From positions 1 to 11,807 of the forward strand of contig JAQGNC010000445.1 of the NCBI GenBank assembly GCA_028292065.1: DNA of 11,807 nt. The letters run 5' to 3'. Shown here in pieces: positions 6,529 to 11,807 of this stretch; within the stretch, counting starts at the first letter, position 1, and each line of letters opens with the position of its first letter. The stretch is from Betaproteobacteria bacterium (GTDB lineage Bacteria; Pseudomonadota; Gammaproteobacteria; Burkholderiales; SG8-41). The translations under genes were made by a program, and so were the position numbers. Under the pieces are notes generated by a model. It saw only the letters and a program-made list of their open reading frames with translations. It was not told the origin of the DNA and did not search any database.

Positions 6529-7782
6529 TCAGTTCAGAAACTCGCGCGGGTCGGTGATGTACCCGGTGAGCGCAGACGCCGCCACGGTCGCGGGTGAGCC
6601 CATGTACACTTTCGAGCTCGGGTCGCCCATGCGCCCTTTGAAGTTGCGGGTGGTCGCGGTGATGCACACCTCGCCAGGACCGATGACACCCATGTGACCG
6701 CCTCCGCACGCGCCGCAAGTCGGCGGGCCTATCACCGCACCGGCATCGACGAGCTTTTCCATCGCGCCGCTCTTGAGCGCTTCGCGATAGACGAGCTGCG
6801 AAGCGGGAACGACGAGGAATCGCACGCCGGAGGCCACTCGCCTGCCGGAGACGACTTGCGCGGCCAGCTCGAGATCGTCCAGCGTGCCGTTCGCGCAGGA
6901 GCCGATGTAAGCCTGGTCGATCTTCACGCCTGCGGCTTCCCGCACCGGCTTCGAGTTCTGCACGACGGTATCCGGGTAGGCGACGAGCGGCTCGAGCGCG
7001 CCCAGGTCGACTTCCCGTACGTCGAGATACCTTGCGTCGCTGTCGGGATAAACCGGCTCGAATTCCCGCCGGCTGCGCCGCCGCACCCAGTCGATGAGCA
7101 CCTCGTCCGGTTCGAAAGTCGCGAATTCGGCCGAGAGCTCGGCTGACATCGTGGTGAGCGTCTTGCGCGCGTTGATCGACAGACCGGCAATGCCGGGCCC
7201 GCCGTATTCGACGTTCATCGTGGCGTGCGCGCCGTGTTTGCCCGCAATCTGCAGGAACGCGTCTTTTGTGGTGACGGCCCTGGGCAGCTTGCCGGTGAGC
7301 TGGTAGCGCACCGTCTCGCCGCAGCGGAACCACGTCTCACCCTTGATCGCCGAATAAAAGACGTCGGGCCCGCCGACGCCCCGGGCCAGGCAGTTGAACA
7401 CACCGGCGCTGCACGTGTGCGAGTCGCTGCACACGAGCACCGTTCCCGGAATACCGTAGCCTAAATCCGCGACGAGCTGATGGCTGATCCCCTGGTCGTA
7501 GCCCACGTCGTGCACGCGCTTGATGCCGAACTTCGCGGCAAACGCGCGCGCGGTGACATGCGCGGCCGCAGCCATCGCGTTCGGCGCCGGCACGCGGTGG
7601 TCGAGTACGACGACGATTCGTTCCGGGTCGCGCACTTTCACGATGTCGCGCCAGTTGGCCGGCATGAAGTTGTTGTCGAACAGGATCGTCGTGTCGACTT
7701 CGACCGTGACGATATCGCCAGGTCGAACGACGTCACGCCCGCCCTTGGACGCCAGTATTTTTTCGACGATCGTCATGCCCAT
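6529..7782 (-). CDS. Isopropylmalate isomerase-type hydro-lyase, large subunit (LeuC/DmdA-like)
   Basis: Catalytic [4Fe-4S] subunit of an aconitase-superfamily hydro-lyase, 417 aa, matching the compact archaeal LeuC/HacA/DmdA type. The three cluster cysteines are visible: Cys296 in YIGSCANG, and Cys356 and Cys359 in GPPTCGACGGGHMG. Other conserved pieces are LDHRVPAPN (60-68), CSDSHTCSAG (118-127), and NFKGRMG (380-386) near the C-terminus. It would dehydrate and rehydrate a 2- or 3-hydroxy di- or tricarboxylic acid together with the small subunit. The ATG at 7782 has GAGGAG 6 nt upstream, and the conserved MTIVEKILA begins two residues later, so this start is preferred to 7887. It is the first gene of a likely operon with the small subunit and the Bug protein, and is divergent from the ICL-type lyase. 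The exact substrate is unknown. Confidence 0.93.
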   Translation of the reverse strand: MGMTIVEKILASKGGRDVVRPGDIVTVEVDTTILFDNNFMPANWRDIVKVRDPERIVVVLDHRVPAPNAMAAAAHVTARAFAAKFGIKRVHDVGYDQGISHQLVADLGYGIPGTVLVCSDSHTCSAGVFNCLARGVGGPDVFYSAIKGETWFRCGETVRYQLTGKLPRAVTTKDAFLQIAGKHGAHATMNVEYGGPGIAGLSINARKTLTTMSAELSAEFATFEPDEVLIDWVRRRSRREFEPVYPDSDARYLDVREVDLGALEPLVAYPDTVVQNSKPVREAAGVKIDQAYIGSCANGTLDDLELAAQVVSGRRVASGVRFLVVPASQLVYREALKSGAMEKLVDAGAVIGPPTCGACGGGHMGVIGPGEVCITATTRNFKGRMGDPSSKVYMGSPATVAASALTGYITDPREFLN

Positions 7783-8008
7783 CACCTGCTCCTCGAGGAA
7801 GATGGCCGGCAGCGTGTACTTCAGCGGCCGCGGGCGATCCGTTGAACCAGCCTGATTCTCACACAGGTTTACGCCGCGTTTGCCCACACAGGGCGTGTAC
7901 CTTCCACATCATGGGCGCTGAATGGTCATCCGGTATTGTCGCAAACGGCAGCGGCCTATATTGTCCTGCCCATCTCGTGCCGAACCACCCTTGAACAGGA
8001 CATCAGAC
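7783..8008. promoter_or_regulatory. Divergent intergenic region between the hydro-lyase operon and the lyase gene, with paired direct repeats
   Basis: 226 bp that must hold the promoters of both divergent units. CACACAGG occurs at 7860-7867 and 7885-7892, and TATTGTC at 7934-7940 and 7959-7965; both pairs are offset by exactly 25 bp. A TATATT at 7957-7962 could be a -10 for the lyase gene, but the TTGTCG upstream of it is only 15 bp away, so the -35 is poor and an activator may be needed. GAGGAG (minus strand, 7789-7794) and AGGA (plus strand, 7997-8000) are the two ribosome-binding sites. No regulator gene adjoins the region. Confidence 0.45.
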
Positions 8009-8902
8009 ATGGTCAGCAAAGGACGTCAGCTCAAAGAGCTCATTCACTCGCCCAAAATACTCATTGCACCCGGGATCTACGACGGCTTCAGCGCCAGACT
8101 CGTGCAGAAAATGGGTTTCAGGACAGCGAGCATCTCGGGTGCTGGACTGTCAGAGAGCAAGATCGGCTGGCCCGACCGCGGCATCATGGGCTTTGCCGAG
8201 AACGTGGACGCCTGCCGCAAGATCGCCTCGTACAGCGATCTGCTGCTGCAGGGCGATGCCGACACCGGTTACGGCAACGCGCTCAACGTGTACTTCACGG
8301 TGCGCGGTTTCGAGGAAGCGGGTCTCGCTGCGGTCATGATCGAAGACCAGGTCTGGCCCAAGCGCTGCGGCCACATGGCGGGAAAGGCCGTGATTCCCGC
8401 TGACGAAATGGTGCAGAAGGTGAAGGCCGCGGTGGCGGCCAGGCGCGATCCCGACTTCGTGATAAAGGCGCGCACCGACGCGGCGGGGCCGCTCGGCATC
8501 GAAGAGGCGATCAGGCGGCTGAACCTGTATGCCGAAGCCGGCGCCGACTGCCTGTTTGCAGATGCGCTGCTTTCCGCAAACGACATCGAGCGCGTCGCTC
8601 GCAACGTCCCGCCGCTGACCCTCTCGGTCAATATGGGGCTCGGCATACGTTCCCGCCCCACGACGCCGCTCCTTACGCCGAGGCAGCTCGAAGACATGGG
8701 GGTCGCCCAGGTTTCTTATCCCAGGCTGCTGTCCACGGCAGCGTTGAAGGGGATGATGAATGCGATGCAGGTGTTCAAGGATGAAGTGATCGACAAGGAC
8801 CGGGTCGTCGACCGGCCCGACCTGCTCACGTCTTTCGACGAGCTGAACGATCTCATGGGCTACGAGCTGCTCGAAGCGCTCGAAAGTCGTTTTTCGGCAT
8901 GA
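8009..8902 (+). CDS. Isocitrate lyase/PEP mutase family C-C lyase (methylisocitrate or dimethylmalate lyase-like)
   Basis: TIM-barrel enzyme of 297 aa that splits or forms C-C bonds next to a carboxylate enolate, usually with Mg2+. Visible motifs: APGIYDGFSA (20-29), SGAGLSESKIGWPD (43-56), the metal site GDADTGYGN (82-90, Asp83 and Asp85), IEDQ (111-114), and PKRCGHMAGK (117-126). The K-R-C-G-H signature with catalytic Cys120 marks a lyase rather than a PEP mutase or oxaloacetate decarboxylase. A further catalytic-site Arg is at 155 (ARTDA). The ATG at 8009 has AGGA 8 nt upstream and opens directly into the conserved sequence; an upstream in-frame ATG at 7922 adds 29 unconserved residues. 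Its divergent neighbours are a LeuCD-like hydro-lyase and a Bug protein. Products are probably pyruvate or glyoxylate plus a monocarboxylate or dicarboxylate (inference). Confidence 0.9.
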   Translation: MVSKGRQLKELIHSPKILIAPGIYDGFSARLVQKMGFRTASISGAGLSESKIGWPDRGIMGFAENVDACRKIASYSDLLLQGDADTGYGNALNVYFTVRGFEEAGLAAVMIEDQVWPKRCGHMAGKAVIPADEMVQKVKAAVAARRDPDFVIKARTDAAGPLGIEEAIRRLNLYAEAGADCLFADALLSANDIERVARNVPPLTLSVNMGLGIRSRPTTPLLTPRQLEDMGVAQVSYPRLLSTAALKGMMNAMQVFKDEVIDKDRVVDRPDLLTSFDELNDLMGYELLEALESRFSA

Positions 8903-8950
8903 GGACGGTACGGCGGCGGGCAAGGCGGCGCGCGGAGGAGTGTTCATGCA

Positions 8951-8979
8951 CCGCCGGGTGCTGAAAAAGCACCCTGCGG
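8951..8979. terminator. Hairpin between converging lyase and maf genes
   Basis: Perfect 7-bp stem GGGTGCT / AGCACCC with a GAAAA loop, extended outward by CCGC / GCGG after one mismatch. It lies 48 bp after the lyase stop and 31 bp after the end of maf on the other strand, so it could terminate both. There is no T-tract on either side, so it may need Rho or act only as an RNA 3' stabiliser. Confidence 0.55.
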
Positions 8980-9010
8980 CAGCATCGCAACCACTGACCG
9001 GAGCCCGGGA

Positions 9011-9601
9011 TCAACTCGCCCGTAGCGGCTGGAGAACGTCCAACCCCGCGTCGCGCAGCAGGCTCACCAGCGCGATCAGCGGCAGCCCGATGAGCGCGGT
9101 CGGATCGGTGCTGACGACCTTCTCGACCAGCGCGATGCCCATCGCCTCGATCTTCGCGCTTCCGGCGCAGTCGTACGGCTTTTCGAGCTCGAGGTAGCGC
9201 TCGGCCTGGGCGTCCGAGTACTCCCGGAACTGCACGGTCGTCGGCACCTCCTCCGTGCGGCACGTCCCGCGAGCGGCGTCGAGCACGCACAGCGCCGTGT
9301 GAAAAACCACGCTGCGGCCGCGCATCGCGAGGAGCTGGGCGAGCGCAGCCGCATGGCTCCCCGGTTTGCCGAGCGGCGCGCCGTCGAGGACCGCCACCTG
9401 GTCCGATCCGATGACGATCGCGCCGGGAAAGCGGGCGGCGACCGCCCGCGCCTTCGCCTCGGCGAGCCTCACCGCGGTGTGCGGCGGCGCCTCACCCGGC
9501 AAAGGGCTTTCATCCAGATCGGGCGAGGCGCTGGAGTAGGGCACGCGCAGGCGCTCGAGCAGCAGTCGGCGGTAAGGGGAAGACGAAGCGAGGACCAGCA
9601 C
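9011..9601 (-). CDS. maf: Maf family nucleotide pyrophosphatase, YceF type
   Basis: House-cleaning nucleotide pyrophosphatase of the Maf family, 196 aa. Characterised YceF-type members hydrolyse modified nucleotides such as 7-methyl-GTP to the monophosphate. Landmarks: LASSSPYRRLLL (4-15) forming the phosphate-binding loop, DLDE (28-31), SDQVA (66-70, catalytic Asp67), GKP (78-80), KPYDCAGSAKIE (141-152) typical of the YceF branch, and TDPTALIGLPL (165-175). The start is read as GTG at 9601, which places LASSSP at the usual distance from the N-terminus; no strong ribosome-binding site is visible, so the start is less certain than the gene. It is transcribed divergently from yceD across a gap of about 100 bp, an arrangement common in betaproteobacteria. 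Confidence 0.93.
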   Translation of the reverse strand: MLVLASSSPYRRLLLERLRVPYSSASPDLDESPLPGEAPPHTAVRLAEAKARAVAARFPGAIVIGSDQVAVLDGAPLGKPGSHAAALAQLLAMRGRSVVFHTALCVLDAARGTCRTEEVPTTVQFREYSDAQAERYLELEKPYDCAGSAKIEAMGIALVEKVVSTDPTALIGLPLIALVSLLRDAGLDVLQPLRAS

Positions 9602-9666
9602 GTTGGAGAACCGAATGGGGGTTACTGTAAGTGCCTGCCAAAGCTCGACTTTTCTTCTTTTTGTTT

Positions 9667-9695
9667 TTGACAGGAAATCGCAAAAATACTATCAT
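9667..9695 (+). promoter_or_regulatory. Sigma70-type promoter for yceD-rpmF-plsX-fabH
   Basis: A perfect -35 TTGACA (9667-9672), a 17-bp spacer and a -10 TATCAT (9690-9695, 5 of 6 consensus bases). An AT-rich stretch precedes it (9651-9668), unusual in this GC-rich window and reminiscent of an UP element. Transcription should begin near 9702, that is 0-4 bases before the yceD ATG at 9705. Confidence 0.7.
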
Positions 9696-9704
9696 GCGCG
9701 GCTT

Positions 9705-10217
9705 ATGTCTGCACCGGGGCTGATCGATACACTGGAGTTCGCCCACTCCGCGCAGGAATTGTCGGCCACCGTGCCCGTAGCAGCCCTCCAGCGTCTCGAA
9801 GATATCCTCTACGATTCCGCCGGCAGCCTCGAGTACACGATTCGCGGCCGACAGGACGCGCGGAGACGCCCGCTGCTCGAGGTCAGGATCGGCGGCAGCC
9901 TGAACCTGCAGTGCCAGCGGTGTCTCGGCAAGCTCGAGTTACCGGTGCAGTTCGAAAACACCCTGCTGGTGGTGCCCCCGGGCACACCGGTAGACCCGGA
10001 ACTGGACGACCCGGAAGAGCCCGATACGATCGAGGCGACTCCGGAACTGGACGTGGCGGCGCTGATCGAAGACGAGGTCCTGCTCTCGCTTCCGCTCGCG
10101 CCGCGGCATCCGGAAGGAACTTGCGCGAGCCGGTTCGAGAAGCAACCCGACGACGCCGGGCCGCATTCGGCGTTCGACCAACTGGCCGCCCTCAAGCGCC
10201 CGCGCAGCAAACATTAA
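9705..10217 (+). CDS. yceD: YceD/DUF177 family protein, 23S rRNA accumulation factor
   Basis: 170-aa acidic protein of the DUF177 family, close to the usual length of about 173. It is known in E. coli and plants for a role in 23S rRNA accumulation. Landmarks are the LQCQRCLG motif (68-75, a Cys-x-x-Cys pair at 70 and 73), an Asp/Glu/Pro-rich middle (98-124), EDEVLLSLPLAPRHPEGTC (122-140) and the C-terminal FDQLAALK (157-164). The ATG at 9705 is chosen because the family starts just before the IDTLEF segment; the ATG at 9603 would add 34 unlikely residues and include the promoter. No ribosome-binding site precedes 9705. It is directly followed by rpmF, whose ribosome-binding site overlaps its stop codon, the classical and probably translationally coupled pair. 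Confidence 0.93.
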   Translation: MSAPGLIDTLEFAHSAQELSATVPVAALQRLEDILYDSAGSLEYTIRGRQDARRRPLLEVRIGGSLNLQCQRCLGKLELPVQFENTLLVVPPGTPVDPELDDPEEPDTIEATPELDVAALIEDEVLLSLPLAPRHPEGTCASRFEKQPDDAGPHSAFDQLAALKRPRSKH

Positions 10218-10221
10218 GGAG
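10216..10221 (+). promoter_or_regulatory. rpmF ribosome-binding site overlapping the yceD stop
   Basis: AAGGAG overlaps the last two bases of the yceD TAA and sits 6 nt before the rpmF ATG. This suggests coupled translation of the two genes. Confidence 0.8.
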
Positions 10222-10227
10222 TCAGTA

Positions 10228-10407
10228 ATGGCTGTTCAGCAGAACAAGAAGTCCCCCTCGAAGCGCGGCATGCACCGCTCGCACGACCATCTGCCCACCC
10301 CCCCGCTCGCCGTCGAGCCGACCACCGGGGAAGTGCACCTGCGGCACCACATCAGCCCCAACGGCTATTACCGCGGCAGGAAAGTCCTCAAGACCAAGGA
10401 CGACTAG
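10228..10407 (+). CDS. rpmF: 50S ribosomal protein L32
   Basis: Ribosomal protein bL32 of the large subunit, 59 aa, near the usual 55-60. It begins MAVQQNKKSPSKRGMHRSHD and ends with the conserved LRHHISPNGYYRGRKVL (38-54). It is the zinc-free form: the Cys pairs of the zinc-binding version are absent, as in E. coli. It starts 10 bp after yceD with a strong ribosome-binding site and precedes plsX by 82 bp. This is the conserved link between ribosome and lipid-synthesis genes in proteobacteria. The assignment is firm despite the short length. Confidence 0.97.
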   Translation: MAVQQNKKSPSKRGMHRSHDHLPTPPLAVEPTTGEVHLRHHISPNGYYRGRKVLKTKDD

Positions 10408-10417
10408 CCAGCCGCCA

Positions 10418-10445
10418 CGCGGCGCCGCGCGGGCCTGACGCCCGC
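10418..10445 (+). terminator. Palindrome and hairpin in the rpmF-plsX gap
   Basis: A 12-bp perfect palindrome CGCGGCGCCGCG (10418-10429) runs into a 6-bp stem GCGGGC / GCCCGC with loop CTGAC (10429-10445), just after the rpmF stop. No T-tract follows. It could be a partial terminator or RNA-processing site that lowers plsX expression relative to rpmF, or may only reflect high GC. Confidence 0.3.
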
Positions 10446-10489
10446 CGAATAAAACAACAACGGCGGACGTTCGAAGTGGAGGGTTTTCG

Positions 10490-11506
10490 ATGGACGTGAT
10501 CGTTGCCATCGATTGCATGGGTGGCGACCACGGCGCGCACGTGACTGTGCCCGCCGTGCTGCAGTATCTGGCCAAAGATCCGCAATCGGCATTCATACTG
10601 GTCGGCAGGCAGCCCGCGATCGAATCGGAGCTCGCGCGGCATCACGCGCGGCCTTCCGCGCGCCTGCGTATCCGGCACGCCGCCGAAGTCGTCGAGATGG
10701 ACGAGCAGCCGGCGAGCGCGCTGCGCGGCAAGAAAGACTCCTCGATGCGCGCCGCGATCGACCTGGTGAAAAAGGAAGAGGCCCAGGCGTGCGTGAGCGC
10801 CGGCAACACCGGCGCGCTCATGGCGATCTCGCGCTTCGTCCTGAAGACCCTGCCGGGCATCGACCGCCCCGCGATCGCGACGATACTGCCGACCCTCAAG
10901 GGGCATACGTGCATGCTCGATCTCGGCGCCAACGTCGACTGCACTGCGGAACACCTGCTCCAGTTCGCGATCATGGGCTCGGAGCTCGTGGCTTCGCTCG
11001 ACGCAAAGGCGCAGCCGAGCGTGGGCCTGCTCAACATCGGCGAGGAAGACATCAAGGGCAGCGAGATCGTCAAGCGCGCGGGCGAGCTCCTGCGCGCGAG
11101 CGACCTCAATTTCCACGGCAACGTCGAAGGCGACGACATCTACAAAGGCACGACCGACGTCGTGGTGTGCGACGGTTTCGTGGGCAACGTCGCGCTGAAA
11201 GCGTCAGAGGGTCTGGCGCAGATGCTCGCCACGTCGCTGCGAGAAGAATTCGGCCGCAACCTCCTGACCAGGCTCGCGGGGCTCGTCGCGTCTCCGGTCA
11301 TCCGTCACTTCAAGCGCCGCGTCGACCACCGGCGCTACAACGGGGCGACGCTGATCGGGCTGCGCGGCATCGTCATCAAGAGCCACGGCTCGGCGGACGT
11401 ATTCGCTTTCGGGTTCGCGATCGAGCGTGCGGTCGAGGAGGCGCGCGGCGGCGTTCTTCGTCACATCGAAGAGCGCATGTCCCACATTCAGCAAACGGCA
11501 GCATGA
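10490..11506 (+). CDS. plsX: Phosphate acyltransferase PlsX
   Basis: Converts acyl-ACP and phosphate to acyl-phosphate, the acyl donor for PlsY at the first step of phosphatidic acid synthesis; a peripheral membrane enzyme. The product is 338 aa, typical length. Landmarks: AIDCMGGDHG (6-15), SAGNTGA (103-109), LDLGANVD (143-150), LLNIGEEDIKG (180-190), GNVEGDDI (210-217) and VCDGFVGN (226-233). The ATG at 10490 has GGAGGG about 7 nt upstream and opens directly with MDVIVAIDCMGGD, the family start. Its stop overlaps the fabH start by 4 bp (ATGA), implying translational coupling. The gene is intact and shows nothing unusual. Confidence 0.97.
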   Translation: MDVIVAIDCMGGDHGAHVTVPAVLQYLAKDPQSAFILVGRQPAIESELARHHARPSARLRIRHAAEVVEMDEQPASALRGKKDSSMRAAIDLVKKEEAQACVSAGNTGALMAISRFVLKTLPGIDRPAIATILPTLKGHTCMLDLGANVDCTAEHLLQFAIMGSELVASLDAKAQPSVGLLNIGEEDIKGSEIVKRAGELLRASDLNFHGNVEGDDIYKGTTDVVVCDGFVGNVALKASEGLAQMLATSLREEFGRNLLTRLAGLVASPVIRHFKRRVDHRRYNGATLIGLRGIVIKSHGSADVFAFGFAIERAVEEARGGVLRHIEERMSHIQQTAA

Positions 11507-11807
11507 CCATTTACTCCCGCATCACCGGCACCGGCAGTTATCTTCCCGAGAAGATACTCACCAATAGCGACCTCGAAAAGCTCGTCGACACGTCCGACGA
11601 GTGGATTTACAGCCGCACCGGAATCCGCCAGCGCCACGTCGCCGCGGAAAACGAGAGCGCGAGCGATCTCGCGCTGGTCGCGAGCCGGCGCGCGCTCGAT
11701 GCGGCCGGGATCACGCCGCAGGACATCGACCTCATCATCGTCGCGACGACCACACCCGACATGGTCTTCCCGAGCACCGCGTGCCTGCTGCAGGCGAAGC
11801 TCGGCAT
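11503..11807 (+). CDS. fabH: 3-oxoacyl-ACP synthase III (KAS III), 3' truncated by window end
   Basis: Starts type II fatty acid synthesis by condensing acetyl-CoA with malonyl-ACP. Only the first 101 residues are in the window. They match the thiolase-fold N-terminal half: GTGSYLPEKILTN (9-21), TSDEWIYSRTGIRQRH (30-45), LIIVATTTPDMVFPSTAC (77-94). Cys94 belongs to the FPSTAC helix and is not the nucleophile; the catalytic Cys of the DVxAAC motif and the His/Asn residues lie beyond the end. The ATG at 11503 overlaps the plsX stop (ATGA) and is the only start that fits the family. It is the usual plsX partner, and fabD would be expected next. Confidence 0.96.
   Translation, partial: MTIYSRITGTGSYLPEKILTNSDLEKLVDTSDEWIYSRTGIRQRHVAAENESASDLALVASRRALDAAGITPQDIDLIIVATTTPDMVFPSTACLLQAKLG

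Noticed and set aside
5904..7782. Leucine biosynthesis leuCD
   Set aside because: No leuA or leuB is present, the subunits are of the compact type, and the neighbours (ICL-type lyase, Bug protein) point to catabolism; biosynthesis is not excluded.
9667..9692. TACTAT at 9687-9692 as the -10 of the yceD promoter
   Set aside because: Spacing from TTGACA would be only 14 bp; TATCAT at 17 bp is the better match.
9603..9704. Upstream ATG at 9603 as the yceD start
   Set aside because: It would place the promoter inside the coding region and add residues without resemblance to the family.
10388..11116. 242-residue antisense frame in plsX
   Set aside because: It overlaps a clear, intact plsX on the other strand and shows only shadow-frame composition.
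11782..11784. Cys94 of FabH as the active-site nucleophile
   Set aside because: It lies in the FPSTAC helix; the nucleophile of the family is in a DVxAAC motif further on, outside the window.

Overview
The window is GC-rich, with densely packed genes on both strands. It looks like the chromosome of a betaproteobacterium, probably Burkholderiales or a relative. Three things suggest this: the order maf / yceD-rpmF-plsX-fabH, a Bug-type (TctC) periplasmic solute-binding protein, and general codon and GC character. The organism is inferred, not proven. No rRNA, tRNA, CRISPR array, insertion sequence or phage gene was seen. No stretch over 300 bases lacks a gene; the longest gaps are about 226 bp (7783-8008) and 203 bp (2900-3102).

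Left part (1-4815). The window opens inside an APC-superfamily permease of KimA/YdaO type that carries a C-terminal cytoplasmic domain. Converging on it is a two-gene minus-strand unit: a classical short-chain dehydrogenase (glucose 1-dehydrogenase-like), then a small protein of the Anabaena sensory rhodopsin transducer (ASRT) family, with no rhodopsin gene in view. A plus-strand transglutaminase-like protein follows. It converges on an exported SGNH/GDSL-type protein whose usual C-terminal catalytic Asp-His pair is not recognisable.

Middle part (4862-8902). This looks like a catabolic module for a branched di- or tricarboxylic acid. On the minus strand lie the large and small subunits of a compact isopropylmalate-isomerase-type hydro-lyase, then a Bug solute-binding protein, and possibly the SGNH gene as the last cistron. 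Divergent from them is a C-C lyase of the isocitrate lyase/PEP mutase family with an intact K-R-C-G-H motif. A Fe-S hydro-lyase, an ICL-type lyase and a dicarboxylate-binding protein together resemble 2,3-dimethylmalate or methylisocitrate style pathways. The substrate cannot be read from sequence.

Right part (9011-11807). This is the conserved housekeeping block. maf (YceF type) diverges from yceD-rpmF-plsX-fabH, which links 23S rRNA/ribosome-associated genes to the start of phospholipid and fatty-acid synthesis. A near-consensus sigma70-type promoter lies so close to the yceD start that the transcript may be leaderless. fabH is cut by the window end before its catalytic cysteine.

I found no clearly new system. 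The items most worth a second look are the ASRT-dehydrogenase pair, the LeuCD-like/lyase/Bug module and the altered SGNH protein.
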